A DNA stretch of 64,000 nucleotides from Brettanomyces bruxellensis (GCF_011074885.1 NC_054689.1:2604001-2668000); one strand, 5' to 3'; counted from the first letter of the stretch, positions 1 through 12,214 are shown. The notes: generated by a model from the sequence alone, not told the origin. Program-made: numbers and translations.

Positions 1-1638
1 TCCACCCGTTATGAAAGGGTTCGTGGATTGGCCAATCAGCGAATCATCAAAATCCCGCTGGAAATACGACCTGATCGGGCGCCTGCTGGCCATAAAAGGC
101 ATTATATGATCAACAACGGTTGCACCTGCACCGCCTTGGGGCTCTAAATACTCCCCCTGTCCGTAAATATCTTCAACTTCTATTTTCGACGGATTTATAT
201 GGGCGATATCCGCCACCTGAAGAAGCACCTGGTAGATATTAGGTCTAAATTCTGGATCCTCCTGCAACATTAGGCCAATTAGGTGTCTGATCTGCCCAGA
301 GTAGATAGGTTTGGCCGGCATCTCATAGGCAGAATGTAGTATTCCCAGCTCTCCCACAACTTCAAAAGGTGTTGTGTAGTAGCATAACTTGTACAGAAAC
401 ACGCCCAAAGCCCAGATGTCGGATTTCTCGTCAATTGGGTATCCCCTGTAAAGATCTATCATCTCCGGAGACCTGTACTGCGGCGTAGTTTGGTGAATAA
501 TGTCATTTTGCAGTGCTTTAAAGCCAGAAACGTCCTTTGGAGGAGGAAGAACTGGACAGGCACTTCCAAAATCACAGAGCTTGAACCGGTACTCTTTGTC
601 AATCAACACATTCTCGATCTTGATGTCCCGGTGGATGATCTTGACCCGATGCATTTCGTAAACCGCTTTGCACACATCAAGCATGATGGACGATATTTCC
701 GTCTCTGTGAGCCGTGTTCTGAGATGTTGATTCATGTAGTCAAGAAGCGAGTTGTTCTCACAAAGCTCCATGAGCAGAAGAACCTCGTACATACCCGGGG
801 AACCTGGAATGTGTGCAGCGTTCGAATCGTAGTATTTAACAGCAGTTTCGCACTTTGAGAGTCTTCGCATGACATCAACTTCTGCCCTTAGGCGGTTCAA
901 TCCCCGCTTGTTGGGCACAATCACCCTCTTAAGACATGCAATGCTCGAATTGTCCTCTGGAGGGTCCATCCGTACAGAATAAATGTGAGAGAAACCTCCT
1001 TGGCCAATAAAGCCAATAATTGTAGCATGGTGGCTTCCGACACCCAAAACCGTCCCAGGGACCAGCTTCTCGAGCCGCGGCACATACTGGCTGTTTCCTT
1101 GCCGCTGAAAGTTCATTCCCTGCAGCTGGTGTGCCGAGTGGACTCCCTGTGCAAAATTTCGGTTAAACAGCATCTGATTTGGTACTGTCTGGCCCATCTG
1201 CGACCCGGAGTATGTCTGCATCCCCTGGTACAGCACTGGGTGCCTCTGCTGTGCTGCAGGCACCGGCTTGTGCTGCTTTCCGGGCTTTCCGGGCTGCATA
1301 TACTGGCCGTTCTGCGGCGAATGCACATATTGCCTTTCCTGGTGGTAATCCGCCCCATTAGCAGTCCCGGCGACCCCATTTGCCCGCTGATCGGACACAG
1401 GCGCCTTCCCCAGTGATCCCTCTCCACCACTCGGGCTTCCAGAGAACTGGACGGCCTCAACTTTTGAAGGTATGCTCACATTCTGACTTCCAGTCTCTCG
1501 AATGTGATTTGAGTTGCCATCTGTATTTCTTGACCTCGATGACCCCGAGGATCCCGTAATAATCGAGCCAATCGACGCGGCGTGATGCACAGATCGGCCA
1601 GAGTCTGCATCTGTGTTTATATTCGTGCTCTCGGCCAT
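1..1638 (-). CDS. AKL1: Ark/Prk-family actin-regulating kinase, AKL1-like (3' end cut by window edge)
   Basis: Partial gene of 546 codons, open through position 1, so the C-terminal tail is missing. The family phosphorylates endocytic coat proteins and regulates cortical actin patches. The kinase domain starts near residue 190. It shows the glycine loop GQGGFSHIY, the lysine in ACLKRV, HRDIKIENVL (HRD at residues 336-338), DFGSA in place of plain DFG, and YRSPEMIDLYRG followed by EKSDIWALG. The stretch SLLDYMNQ plus TEIS is closer to Akl1 than to Ark1 or Prk1. About 190 residues rich in S, G, Q and P precede the kinase, far more than the short leader of S. cerevisiae Akl1. The start at 1638 is simply the first ATG of the frame, so a downstream start is possible. 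It is divergent from MRC1. Confidence 0.85.
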   Translation of the reverse strand, partial: MAESTNINTDADSGRSVHHAASIGSIITGSSGSSRSRNTDGNSNHIRETGSQNVSIPSKVEAVQFSGSPSGGEGSLGKAPVSDQRANGVAGTANGADYHQERQYVHSPQNGQYMQPGKPGKQHKPVPAAQQRHPVLYQGMQTYSGSQMGQTVPNQMLFNRNFAQGVHSAHQLQGMNFQRQGNSQYVPRLEKLVPGTVLGVGSHHATIIGFIGQGGFSHIYSVRMDPPEDNSSIACLKRVIVPNKRGLNRLRAEVDVMRRLSKCETAVKYYDSNAAHIPGSPGMYEVLLLMELCENNSLLDYMNQHLRTRLTETEISSIMLDVCKAVYEMHRVKIIHRDIKIENVLIDKEYRFKLCDFGSACPVLPPPKDVSGFKALQNDIIHQTTPQYRSPEMIDLYRGYPIDEKSDIWALGVFLYKLCYYTTPFEVVGELGILHSAYEMPAKPIYSGQIRHLIGLMLQEDPEFRPNIYQVLLQVADIAHINPSKIEVEDIYGQGEYLEPQGGAGATVVDHIMPFMASRRPIRSYFQRDFDDSLIGQSTNPFITGG

Positions 1639-2829
1639 AATTGTGGATGCTGCAGCAGATTGTGTACAAAAGTCGGCTATCTAATTATAAGTTTTGCTGG
1701 TGAAATGGAAAATCGATCAAATCACAAAGCACACAGTAATTGTGTAAATGCTGCAGTGTGCCCAATTGGTACTTCCTCGTTCTTGATTGTTCGACGTATT
1801 TAATGCTGTCTTGCTGTAATTGGGTAACTTGAAACGAGCCCACCTGTATATTCCAGCTGTCAAGATGTGATGAGATCCAAAAAAAAAATAAAAAAATAAA
1901 AAAAATAAAAAATCCAGGCTCAGATCTCACCCGGTTTGAAGCCGGTATTTTTTAGGTACTGGCGTCTATTCGAGTTCACAGCCAGACCAGAACATCGTTT
2001 GTTGGGCAGGTTAACAGGATGGGATACGTTAAGTAAATTGCATTTAATGTTCACAGTATTATTTAAAATGATAACTTTGACAACAACTTGAATTTTCATG
2101 TGTATAGAGGCCATTGTGTCAGATTGGTGTATAAATCACTCTACCGATGAAGATGCATATCTATTATTAGATTAGAAAAGCGGGTTTGATAAGTGGAAGT
2201 TACTTACTACCTGCTTTACAACTTTTCCCAAAATTCCCCTTTCTTAACTTTGCAGCCTTTTTATGTCAGTTCAAGCAATTCCGTTTCTAGAATGCCTCCT
2301 TTTCATTTTTGATTTCACCCTGCACCCAAATTTATTTGAAGATAGTGAATTCCATTTTGGAAAGTTCAGTTCTTCGTATTTTCCGAAAACTTGGCACCAA
2401 AGTTAATTAACTTTCCAGATGAGTATACGTAAAAGAGCCCCATATAGCCTCTTAAATAGTTTTCCTTGTTTTTCAATCAGCTCAATGTGTGATATAACAT
2501 GAATACCCTAGTCCTTGCTGCTCAGATTTCAACTCTTACTGAAACCAGGTATTTCCAGTTTTTCGATCCTCAATTTTATGAACATTACCGAAATCCAAGC
2601 CTGATGCGCTCGAGTTTTTTTTTTTTTTTTTTTTTTCATATTGCCTAATACCGCATACCCTACGCGTACGCGTTACCTCCTTTCCTCAATGTTTCTTCTG
2701 CTCATAACATAGCAAAAGCACTTTATAAATTGCATTAACTTCCCAGATCACAATCTAAAATCATCATATCCCAGGTATTTTGGCAGAATTATTCGCAAAT
2801 TATAGCCACTTTCCCCTATTTGAAAGCAG
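1639..2829. other. Divergent intergenic region AKL1/MRC1
   Basis: About 1.2 kb shared upstream region. It holds A-rich runs near 1879-1911, a T-run near 2616-2637, and two abutting MCB boxes listed separately. The short ORFs here have no recognisable similarity, and no RNA gene was seen. Confidence 0.6.
2662..2673. promoter_or_regulatory. Tandem MCB boxes upstream of MRC1
   Basis: Two perfect ACGCGT hexamers abut (2662-2667 and 2668-2673), about 157 bp before the MRC1 start codon. ACGCGT is the site of the Mbp1-Swi6 factor MBF, which drives G1/S genes. MRC1 is a replication-fork gene, so the site fits the function. Binding itself is inference. Confidence 0.7.
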
Positions 2830-5800
2830 ATGTCCGAAATTAGTGTCCATGAGGACGACGATCCGGATTCTGAATCCCAAGTGGATTTTGCCAGTTTCAC
2901 CATCTTTAAAAATAACAACAGCAAGGATGAACTTCTAAGCGACACCCAAAAAACTAATGAGGACAGCTTGAAGCTTACCCAAAAACCAAACTTGAGTGTA
3001 TTGGGGCTAGACTCCAGTCTTATCACCAACATAATGAAGAGAATGAAAGGAAGCCATGAAAGCACTCAGCAAGTAGGTGAAAAGAAAGAGAAGGCTAGTG
3101 ACAAATTGGAAAAGAATGATGATGATGATCAACCTTTGTACACACAGAGAATAAATGAAAGTGCAAAGCCAGGTGCCACTCAATTGAAACCGACATTGTC
3201 TTTGGGTTCCACTGAGAGAATAGAAGAAAGTTCAAGAGGTTTGGAAACAGAGCCAATTGAAGAGACTGTCACTATTCCGCAGACAGCTACTATTCCACAA
3301 ATAGATGAAACCATTACACAGACATTGGCCTTGGAGACTGAACCAGGAAGCACGCAAAAAGCGACTCAGACTAATATTAGTATGCATTCTACGTTAAGGT
3401 TAGATTCTAATCAAGAAGCGTCTTCAAGTTCGACTACACAAGTGATACCGAAAACTCAGGCCACGACTCAAAAGATTGCTTCTGGTCTCAGCCTGAAGAA
3501 TCAATTAACTGCACAGGTTATTCCGAAAACGCAGTTTTTAAGCCAAAGCGTCAAAGCGACAGTTCCAATTGAAAGCAATGAGACAATTGGGGAAGAAGTT
3601 GAGAATGAGGATGGAAATGGAGTTCAGGATGAAGATGTGGATGAGGATGAAGAGATTGTCACCACACATAGAAGAAAAGGAGCATTGACTCAACTGGGAG
3701 ATGATTCGAAAAGCGCAAATGTTAAAGACAAAACTTTTGAGGCACTTGGTGTTCCCCTGGAAAAATACAAACGCATGACTCGTGAGGAGAAGATAAATCT
3801 TCGACTAGCTGAAAAGAAAAAGGACAGGGAGGCAAAGGAGAAGAAGAAGCACAAAATGAGCCAAGAAGTTTCAGAAACTAAGAAGGACAACAAGCATGCT
3901 AAAGCTATAGATATTAAAAGTGTTGAACTGACGTCTAAAAAGAGCCGGAGAAAGACAAATCCGGAAATGAAGAAGCTTGCAAACGCTGTTAAGCAGAATG
4001 CACTCATCCGGAGCTCTGGATTAATTATACGGAAGTCGGATAAAACCAAATTCACTCCCGGCAAGCTTTTGGCAGCTTTTGAATCCTCATCTGATGAGGA
4101 AGAGAAGGATGAAAAGGTGTTTTCGGAAGCAAATAAGGAGACACCAGAATCATCACCAAAGCTGGTTGACCAAAATGTTACCGTTAGACCCGAAAAGACG
4201 GACAAGGTGTACTTTGTTGGTAAAGCAGGGGGCAAGAAGTCAGATATTCATATTCCACTTGGTAGTTACAGAGAGCATATATTAGAAGAGTCTGGGCAGG
4301 AGAAGATGGTGGATCTAGATTCAGATGATGATAATGACGACGATATCGATCAAGAGCCGTCTGCAACAGACAAGAAAAGACTCTTTGATTTGAAACGTAT
4401 GCTGTCACAGAAGTTGACGCGGAAAAGAGAGCGTAAGAAGACGATTAAGGATCTTCTTCGCCAAGAAACACTCAAGCAAATGATTAAACTGAATAAGGAA
4501 AGGCAAAAGCGGACAACTTCGGGTCAAAAAGAGGATGCAGCAAACCAAAAGGAAATTATGGAGATGATGCAGCAAGAATTAGAGAGAAATAAGCGCCTGG
4601 CCAAGGTTGAGCAAGAAAAAGAGCGTCGGAACAAGATGATTTTGCAAGGAAAACTACCGGTTGAAGAAGAGTTGGATGAGAGTGAGATTGAGGATGAGGA
4701 GGAGGATGAAGATGAAGATGAAAACAAGGAGAAGCAAGAGGAGTCAGAAGATGGTGCAGAGAATCAGAAAAATACCGAATCTGATGATGAGAGCAATTCG
4801 AACCATGCGGCATCAGAAATCAGCTTCCAGATACCTGATGCATCGGCAATCAAGGCGAATAAAGCCAGCTCAATGTTGGCAGATCTTTTCGACCAGAGCA
4901 CTACATCGAACAAGTCGTTTGAAGGGGTGCAAGGTGTGGATGTTTTGCGAAAGCTTCAAGATGTTGACTCAAACGTTTCTGCGCACAATTCGACATTAAT
5001 GTCAAAGGATAGTGAGCAGTTTAAGGATGATAGTACAACCTCTGAGTGGATGGATAACAGTGTTGTGAACAATGTCTCATTTGCCGATATTAGGGACTCC
5101 AAGCAAGACATTAGCAAGATTGACACTGGGCTGGAATCACAGGTCGTGCAGGAAAAGAAGAAGATTCTTGATTCACAGAACTTTTTGCCGGAAACCCAAG
5201 TTGATGAAGCAGATATGGCAACACAGCCTGTTGCGGTAGATGATGATGATGATGATGAGAAAGTTCATGTTTCGGGCAGAAAGAGAGTTCTTAAAGCCGC
5301 CCAGCAAGACATTAAAGGAGATGAAAATAAAGATGTGAATGAGAATGAGAATTACGGTGACGATGACGATGACGATGAAATTGTTTATGAAGATGATGAA
5401 ACAAGGAAGAAGCGAGTTGAATTAATAAATGCAGCTCGTAGAAGGGCCATTGAGCGTGAAAATAAGCAAAGAAGAGCTTTCAAAGAGGCTGGAATGGGTG
5501 AAATGATGGAAAATGAAGCTGTAGAGTCGGATGATGAGTGGCAGGGAATAGGAGGTGCGGATGGAGAAGATCCAGAGGTGGAAAATAGTGAGGATGAGAA
5601 GATCTTGGATGATGCATCGAAAATTGTTGTTGATAAGGATAAAATCAGGGCCGACCTCGCAAAGCATGATATAAAGGCTGATGATGAGATGGTGAAAAAG
5701 ATCTACACGGACTTGAAAACAGGAGCATTCAGAAGGAGGAGAGCACGTGATGGTGCATATGAGCTCGAGCTCAGTGATGATGAAGATGAGTACATGAGGC

Positions 5801-6780
5801 AGTTTTATGAGCATAGACGGCAGGAGTACTTGGAGAAGCAATACATGAAAGATGCCAATCTTCGGAAATTGGCTAAGAGTCAGAGTTCCAGGGCATTTTA
5901 TGACACCATTGCATCTGATTCGATTCGAAGTGCGTCTATCAAGTTTGAGGACAGTGTGGATGAGGTTGAATCGCCAGTCGACAATCCATTTGAGGATAAT
6001 GGAAAGGACAAGAATGAAAGTGTGAGTGGTGGAGAGAAGGACGGGAATGGGAAGAAGGACGGCCTATTTACGAAAGAGGGTGGCAATAGCAGAGAGGATA
6101 GTAGTGGTGATCATGGTGAAGATGATGACGATGACATTTTGATCAGGCCAAAGAAAAGAAGAAAGCTCACGGTGAATCAGGTGAGGTCGATGATCAGCTT
6201 CCTTGACGAAGATGAGGATCAAGGTGAGGGTATACTTGACGGCTTGAGTGGGGATGAGAAGGACATGCTTGATGATGACGGTGCGGCCGAAATTAAGTAT
6301 ATCAAGAAGCACATGAGGGTGAAGATTCCAAGAAAGCTTGTTGGGCGTGCTGAGAAGAACCAGAAAGCTGCCACGGGAGAGTCTTCCAAGTCCAATGTGA
6401 TCTCTCTAGAGGATGGAGGCGAGTCTATACAGCCAATTAGCGATGATGAGCTTGAAGATGCCGGAGTCGGCCTGTTGGCAGCAAGAACGCATTCATTGGC
6501 ATCGTCTTTCAGAAAAGGAAAGAAGAAGAAAGCTCGTTATTCCACAACAACGGGTCACGAGGTTCATGAGGTTCATGTTATCGTTGGTTCGAAGCCTGTT
6601 GCACACTCCACTGGGTCTGTCTCCTCGCTTACTGCTCGCAGATCGTTTGCAATGGAGAAGATACAGCTTAAGAACGGTAAGGCCGCAAAAATCGCCAAAT
6701 CCTTAAAGTCTGTGAGGCATACGGAAACCATGATGAAGATTTACAAGTCCATGAGCAGCTTTGATGACGGCTGGCAGTAG
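2830..6780 (+). CDS. MRC1: Mrc1/claspin-like replication checkpoint mediator
   Basis: A 1316-residue, highly charged protein (S. cerevisiae Mrc1 is about 1100). Mrc1 travels with the fork and relays Mec1 signals to Rad53. The N-terminal third is packed with SQ/TQ sites, for example DTQK, LTQK, STQQ, YTQR, PKTQ and LTQL, the Mec1 target cluster expected of Mrc1. A basic helical region follows with TREEKINLRLAEKKK. The conserved Mrc1 core, with acidic runs and DDEWQGIGGADGED, lies near residue 900. KKRRKLTVNQVRSMISFLDE lies near residue 1105. The first ATG of the frame has an immediate upstream stop context and gives the expected acidic start. The gene is convergent with the 7079-9514 gene. Tandem MCB boxes upstream suggest G1/S expression. 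Confidence 0.9.
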   Translation: MSEISVHEDDDPDSESQVDFASFTIFKNNNSKDELLSDTQKTNEDSLKLTQKPNLSVLGLDSSLITNIMKRMKGSHESTQQVGEKKEKASDKLEKNDDDDQPLYTQRINESAKPGATQLKPTLSLGSTERIEESSRGLETEPIEETVTIPQTATIPQIDETITQTLALETEPGSTQKATQTNISMHSTLRLDSNQEASSSSTTQVIPKTQATTQKIASGLSLKNQLTAQVIPKTQFLSQSVKATVPIESNETIGEEVENEDGNGVQDEDVDEDEEIVTTHRRKGALTQLGDDSKSANVKDKTFEALGVPLEKYKRMTREEKINLRLAEKKKDREAKEKKKHKMSQEVSETKKDNKHAKAIDIKSVELTSKKSRRKTNPEMKKLANAVKQNALIRSSGLIIRKSDKTKFTPGKLLAAFESSSDEEEKDEKVFSEANKETPESSPKLVDQNVTVRPEKTDKVYFVGKAGGKKSDIHIPLGSYREHILEESGQEKMVDLDSDDDNDDDIDQEPSATDKKRLFDLKRMLSQKLTRKRERKKTIKDLLRQETLKQMIKLNKERQKRTTSGQKEDAANQKEIMEMMQQELERNKRLAKVEQEKERRNKMILQGKLPVEEELDESEIEDEEEDEDEDENKEKQEESEDGAENQKNTESDDESNSNHAASEISFQIPDASAIKANKASSMLADLFDQSTTSNKSFEGVQGVDVLRKLQDVDSNVSAHNSTLMSKDSEQFKDDSTTSEWMDNSVVNNVSFADIRDSKQDISKIDTGLESQVVQEKKKILDSQNFLPETQVDEADMATQPVAVDDDDDDEKVHVSGRKRVLKAAQQDIKGDENKDVNENENYGDDDDDDEIVYEDDETRKKRVELINAARRRAIERENKQRRAFKEAGMGEMMENEAVESDDEWQGIGGADGEDPEVENSEDEKILDDASKIVVDKDKIRADLAKHDIKADDEMVKKIYTDLKTGAFRRRRARDGAYELELSDDEDEYMRQFYEHRRQEYLEKQYMKDANLRKLAKSQSSRAFYDTIASDSIRSASIKFEDSVDEVESPVDNPFEDNGKDKNESVSGGEKDGNGKKDGLFTKEGGNSREDSSGDHGEDDDDDILIRPKKRRKLTVNQVRSMISFLDEDEDQGEGILDGLSGDEKDMLDDDGAAEIKYIKKHMRVKIPRKLVGRAEKNQKAATGESSKSNVISLEDGGESIQPISDDELEDAGVGLLAARTHSLASSFRKGKKKKARYSTTTGHEVHEVHVIVGSKPVAHSTGSVSSLTARRSFAMEKIQLKNGKAAKIAKSLKSVRHTETMMKIYKSMSSFDDGWQ

Positions 6781-7078
6781 AGTTGTTTCATCGCTGGAAT
6801 ATGAGCTTGCATTTACTCCAATTGTTGCTTTGCCATTACTGGCTACTACACCTTTTCTAACTTTAATTAATTGATTTTCATGTCTCATTGAATACAATCT
6901 AGTAACTTCTAGTGGAATTACATTCTTGTGTATTACGGTGCTCTCGTCGCACCCGTGTAATGAATGTTTCGTGAGTTGTTGAATTTGGAATGGCTCCATG
7001 TAGTTCATTAGTTCTTTCCCCATTACTTCTCTGTCTTTCTCTTTCTTTCTCTCTTACTCTCTCCCGGGTACTCCCCCA

Positions 7079-9514
7079 TTACCCAAAACAATTCTTCCCT
7101 ATATCACCCTCCAAAGCATCTTGAAGATCATCCTGATTCACCTCTGAACTAACAACACTCGAGTTGAATTCAGAACCAAACCCATGGCTGATCATCCGAC
7201 TGCCATTATGGCCAATAACCATCGTCGAGAAAGATCCATTCATATTTGCAGCCTGGGGTCTCAAAAATGAAGAAGCGAACCGGTTGGATTTGTAACTCGA
7301 GCTGCAATTCGTTGCAAGAGAACGTGAAGCTCGTCTATTTATTAGCGTGCCTGTTTCCGCAACCACAATAGCAGAGTTTGGAATCATACTCTGCCACCAA
7401 CGGCTCCTTTTTGTTGACGCAGATGTTAAACATTCCGCAGTCAATGTGGAGCCAGTCTTTCTTCCCAGCCCTCTATTCGGAAGGCTTATTGCTATCGGTG
7501 CAATTTGTTTCGTTGCTTGTGGAATATTCGTTGCTTGTGGAATATTTCTTGTATCTGCCTCCATATGGCATTTTTTGGTATCTCCAGAAGTTTCCGCTTG
7601 TTTTTGGCATTCCATATTTGCTGATGTTTCCTCTTTCGAACGGCAAAATACACTTCTTGACTTCGGCATGATTTCACCCCTGCCACGCACAGTTTCCCGA
7701 GTTGATGAAACAACCGGTGTGCATGGTTTAAGCCATTTTAGAGTCTGCGACTTGAGGTCCATACTCTGCATCTCTAGTCTGTGCTTTTCCTGCTCCATTT
7801 GATAATCGTCGAATATGCTCTCGTGTGAGTGTGATTTCCTGATTGTAGCAGCTGCTTTAAATGGAATGATGATCCCTGTATCGTCCTTAAACCTTATAGG
7901 TGGAGTCTCTGCAGAATTGTGTTGATCATCCGAGTATTGTGGATTCTTCTTATTCACGTGATTAGTATCTTTCTTCAAATGATGAGGGTCTTCCTCTGAG
8001 TCTCCTTCCAAATAAAGTGAATTTCCCTCCACATAATGTGAATTACCCTCCGCATAATATGGATCACTCTCCTCCTCTACACTCTCCAAAATCAGCGGTC
8101 TCGCAACTTCCTCCCCATAAGAATCATCAGATGCATATCCCTGCTCGTACGAATCCTCGTCGCACGAAATTTTTGGTCTCATGAAATCCCCAATATTGGA
8201 CCTGCCAATTTTTCCACCCCTGTGTATCAAATTCAACCCCGTATCCTGCGAAACAAAGTGCCTTAATACCCCTTGTGAGGTGCCAAGAAACTCATTATCT
8301 TGGTCTCTTTTCTTCCGAAGAAGCCACTTGAAGTCCAGCCGCTGACTATCGGCTTTTTCCTCTCCGTTAGGCTGGTGAATGTAGCCTTGTATATTTCCAG
8401 TCGACACCTCTGTGAATGCATTCTTAGAATTCCCCTCAGCATCACCAAAGATTAACTCCGGCATCTCGTTCGTCCCAGGCATGGAGAGATGTCTCCTATG
8501 CGTATAGTGCGGAGTGCAAGAGCATAGTGAGCCAATAAAGCTCGATGTGTCTTCTGCCACTGTGGATTGGTAATCTTCGGTCAGTGTTTTGTCATTTTCC
8601 TCCGTTTCTGAATCTTCAGCTGCCACGTTTAGTATTGGCAAATGCCATTTTCCGCTGCTTCGAGGTGGAAATGAGGCTTCTGAGACTGTTGTCGACGTTG
8701 AAACAATTCTAGAACCACTTTCAGTCCTGCCATTTCCTCCAGATTGCAGAGATGATATCTTGAAATGCTTTAGATATGGCTTCTCAACATCTCTCGGCTT
8801 GTTCTGGACAATTTTCTGCTCGTACGGAATCGTGAGAAAGCTCTCCATCTTGAGTAAATGTCTCTTCTTCTCGTTCTTCTGCGGCTTTTGGCACTTCTTC
8901 CACCTTCCAACCGAGCCCTGCTCGTTATAGTTGTTGCAACCAGCATTTGTGATCTCAATGGACGAAGAAGAGGCGTTCGAGTCGTTGAGCGTTGAAAATA
9001 TTGACGCGTCGTTCGACGTTTCAGTATACGTATCGTCCACAGACGACACATTTGTCCTTCCTTCATCTTCATCTTCCTTGGTAGCACAGGCCTGATTTGC
9101 CTGCTGAAGCTGCTCTGTAAGGTAGTCGTACTCCCTCGCAAGATTCTCCAATGTTGTCTCGACTGTTTTCCTGTTAATGTTGTTTTCTTTCCACATTCTG
9201 AACTCGTGCAACCCCAAATTTCTCGTTGCCAGGATTTCCGAATCCTTTGCTGAGGCATCTTCACCTTCTAAATGGGCTATCTGCTTCTCCAAGAAGTCAC
9301 AACGAAGCTCGAGTGACGTAAGATGCCTCAGAAATATGTTTGTGTTCTCCAACCTGGTGTGAAGTTCCTCTATTGTGTCTTCTTTCTGTATAACATGAAG
9401 CTGTAGCTGGTCCATTTGCAAGCAGAGATCCTCGTTTATCGATTGCACGAGTCTTGACCGCTTTGTCATGCTTCTTGTGTGGCTTATGAGCCTGTCAACA
9501 GTTGTGGAAGCCAT
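7079..9514 (-). CDS. Unrecognised 811-residue coiled-coil protein
   Basis: I do not recognise a family. Residues roughly 20-165 are rich in L/E/Q/R heptads (for example EDTIEELHTRLENT and LEKQIAHLEGE) and look like a coiled coil. The rest is polar and probably disordered, with acidic patches and a basic, serine-rich C-terminal third. It has two small internal repeats. One is a Y-x-E-G-(N/D)-S unit occurring three times (around 7995-8070). The other is an exact NIPQAT duplication encoded by an 18-bp direct repeat (around 7506-7548). No membrane segment or enzyme motif was seen. A single ATG-to-stop frame of this length with no interruption, convergent with MRC1, makes it a real gene. It may be a fast-evolving cytoskeletal or bud-site scaffold, which is a guess. 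Confidence 0.7.
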   Translation of the reverse strand: MASTTVDRLISHTRSMTKRSRLVQSINEDLCLQMDQLQLHVIQKEDTIEELHTRLENTNIFLRHLTSLELRCDFLEKQIAHLEGEDASAKDSEILATRNLGLHEFRMWKENNINRKTVETTLENLAREYDYLTEQLQQANQACATKEDEDEGRTNVSSVDDTYTETSNDASIFSTLNDSNASSSSIEITNAGCNNYNEQGSVGRWKKCQKPQKNEKKRHLLKMESFLTIPYEQKIVQNKPRDVEKPYLKHFKISSLQSGGNGRTESGSRIVSTSTTVSEASFPPRSSGKWHLPILNVAAEDSETEENDKTLTEDYQSTVAEDTSSFIGSLCSCTPHYTHRRHLSMPGTNEMPELIFGDAEGNSKNAFTEVSTGNIQGYIHQPNGEEKADSQRLDFKWLLRKKRDQDNEFLGTSQGVLRHFVSQDTGLNLIHRGGKIGRSNIGDFMRPKISCDEDSYEQGYASDDSYGEEVARPLILESVEEESDPYYAEGNSHYVEGNSLYLEGDSEEDPHHLKKDTNHVNKKNPQYSDDQHNSAETPPIRFKDDTGIIIPFKAAATIRKSHSHESIFDDYQMEQEKHRLEMQSMDLKSQTLKWLKPCTPVVSSTRETVRGRGEIMPKSRSVFCRSKEETSANMECQKQAETSGDTKKCHMEADTRNIPQATNIPQATKQIAPIAISLPNRGLGRKTGSTLTAECLTSASTKRSRWWQSMIPNSAIVVAETGTLINRRASRSLATNCSSSYKSNRFASSFLRPQAANMNGSFSTMVIGHNGSRMISHGFGSEFNSSVVSSEVNQDDLQDALEGDIGKNCFG

Positions 9515-10364
9515 GTGTAAATAACTTCTGAAGTAAATCTGTCAAACTGTGCTGGCCGTATGTTTACTTTCCAGTATGTGCTTGTGTGCTTTCCATCTGA
9601 AGCAGAAATGGAGCAAAAAAGAGTGTTTGAGATGCCTGATAAGTGCTATCTGTATTTTTGGTCTAAGTCTGCACTGTTGTTTTATGTTTGAGATATGCCT
9701 TTATGTGGTCAATGTGAAAGAATGAAATAAAAGCCTATCAAGGAAAAGAACGTGCTTAAATGAGTGAAGCTTTTAAGACTAAAGAGTAAAAGCAGCCAGT
9801 GCTTTTCCTTCTTTGGGTATCCCTACGTGTATGTGTATTTGAGTAATATTGAAAGATCGAAGTCAAGATCTGCCTTTCATGCTTTTAAGCAGTAAACTGA
9901 AGTATCAACAATAATAATGAGATCAACTCCTGAGGCAGCGCTGGACAATAAGAAAAATAAGGATTTTGAGAGAAGAAAAAAAGTAGCAGTGAAATTTTTC
10001 TTATTTACAAATTGCAGCATAAGGCATCCCTAAATAATGGCGGTGCACTAGTCTAGATGACCGCGCTTTTCCCGAGTTTGAGGCTTTGGAAAAAAAAATA
10101 CCAAGAAAATATGTATTACATACGGGTTAGTGCAGGGCAATTATATATATATATCTTTATTCGTTGTTTCCCAATCTATTATTAAACGAAATCCGGTTGG
10201 AATGGTCCTCTTAATGCGTGAACTGTGTAGTTTTAAACATGCTTTATGCAATGATCCTATTTTGTTTTAGCATATAGATCCTCCATTCCCTTTGGTAAAA
10301 GCTGTCGTTATTGTATATGCTATTAGTAAAAGTATCTTAATCTATATCTCCTTCAATATATCTT
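9515..10364. other. Intergenic region without recognised gene
   Basis: About 850 bp between two leftward genes, so it contains the promoter of the coiled-coil gene. It is AT-rich with a short (TA)n run near 10145. I see no convincing ORF, tRNA or snoRNA. Confidence 0.5.
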
Positions 10365-10709
10365 TCAAAGACACATCGAATTTATCAAGTCCATCTCCTT
10401 GGCTAGCTGCTTTTTCACAGCCGCATTTTGTTTTCCAACCTCCACTCTCTTCACTTGATCCTCCTTCTCATCCTCTTTAATCTGCTTTAATGTTTCCTTC
10501 AGTCCCTTTTGGGATTCGGATTTTTTAATGGTTTCTTTCCGAATCATATTTTGCATTTCAAGAATATCCGAGTCTGTTGTCAGCCTGTTCAACTTCTCGA
10601 TCTGGATTTTTGCCTTCTTCGAATTTGCCCCCTTCTTCCCCTTTCTTTTCACTTTCTTTATACCTTTAGAATGTGCTCGGCTAGTAGTGCTATATTTTCC
10701 CCTTGGCAT
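10365..10709 (-). CDS. Small lysine-rich basic protein, unknown function
   Basis: The best start is the ATG at 10709, giving 114 residues beginning MPRGKYSTTSRAHSKG. The frame extends 40 codons further up, but that part is hydrophobic, compositionally different, and lies in the divergent promoter. The first 35 residues are very basic (KKVKRKGKKGANSKKAK). The rest is predicted helical, with alternating K/E runs (ETLKQIKEDEKEDQVKR) and a C-terminal KEMDLINSM. This composition resembles small nucleolar or pre-ribosome factors, and the divergent neighbour KRR1 is one. No family motif is recognised, so the role is inference. Confidence 0.6.
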   Translation of the reverse strand: MPRGKYSTTSRAHSKGIKKVKRKGKKGANSKKAKIQIEKLNRLTTDSDILEMQNMIRKETIKKSESQKGLKETLKQIKEDEKEDQVKRVEVGKQNAAVKKQLAKEMDLINSMCL

Positions 10710-12214
<1,505 letters not shown>

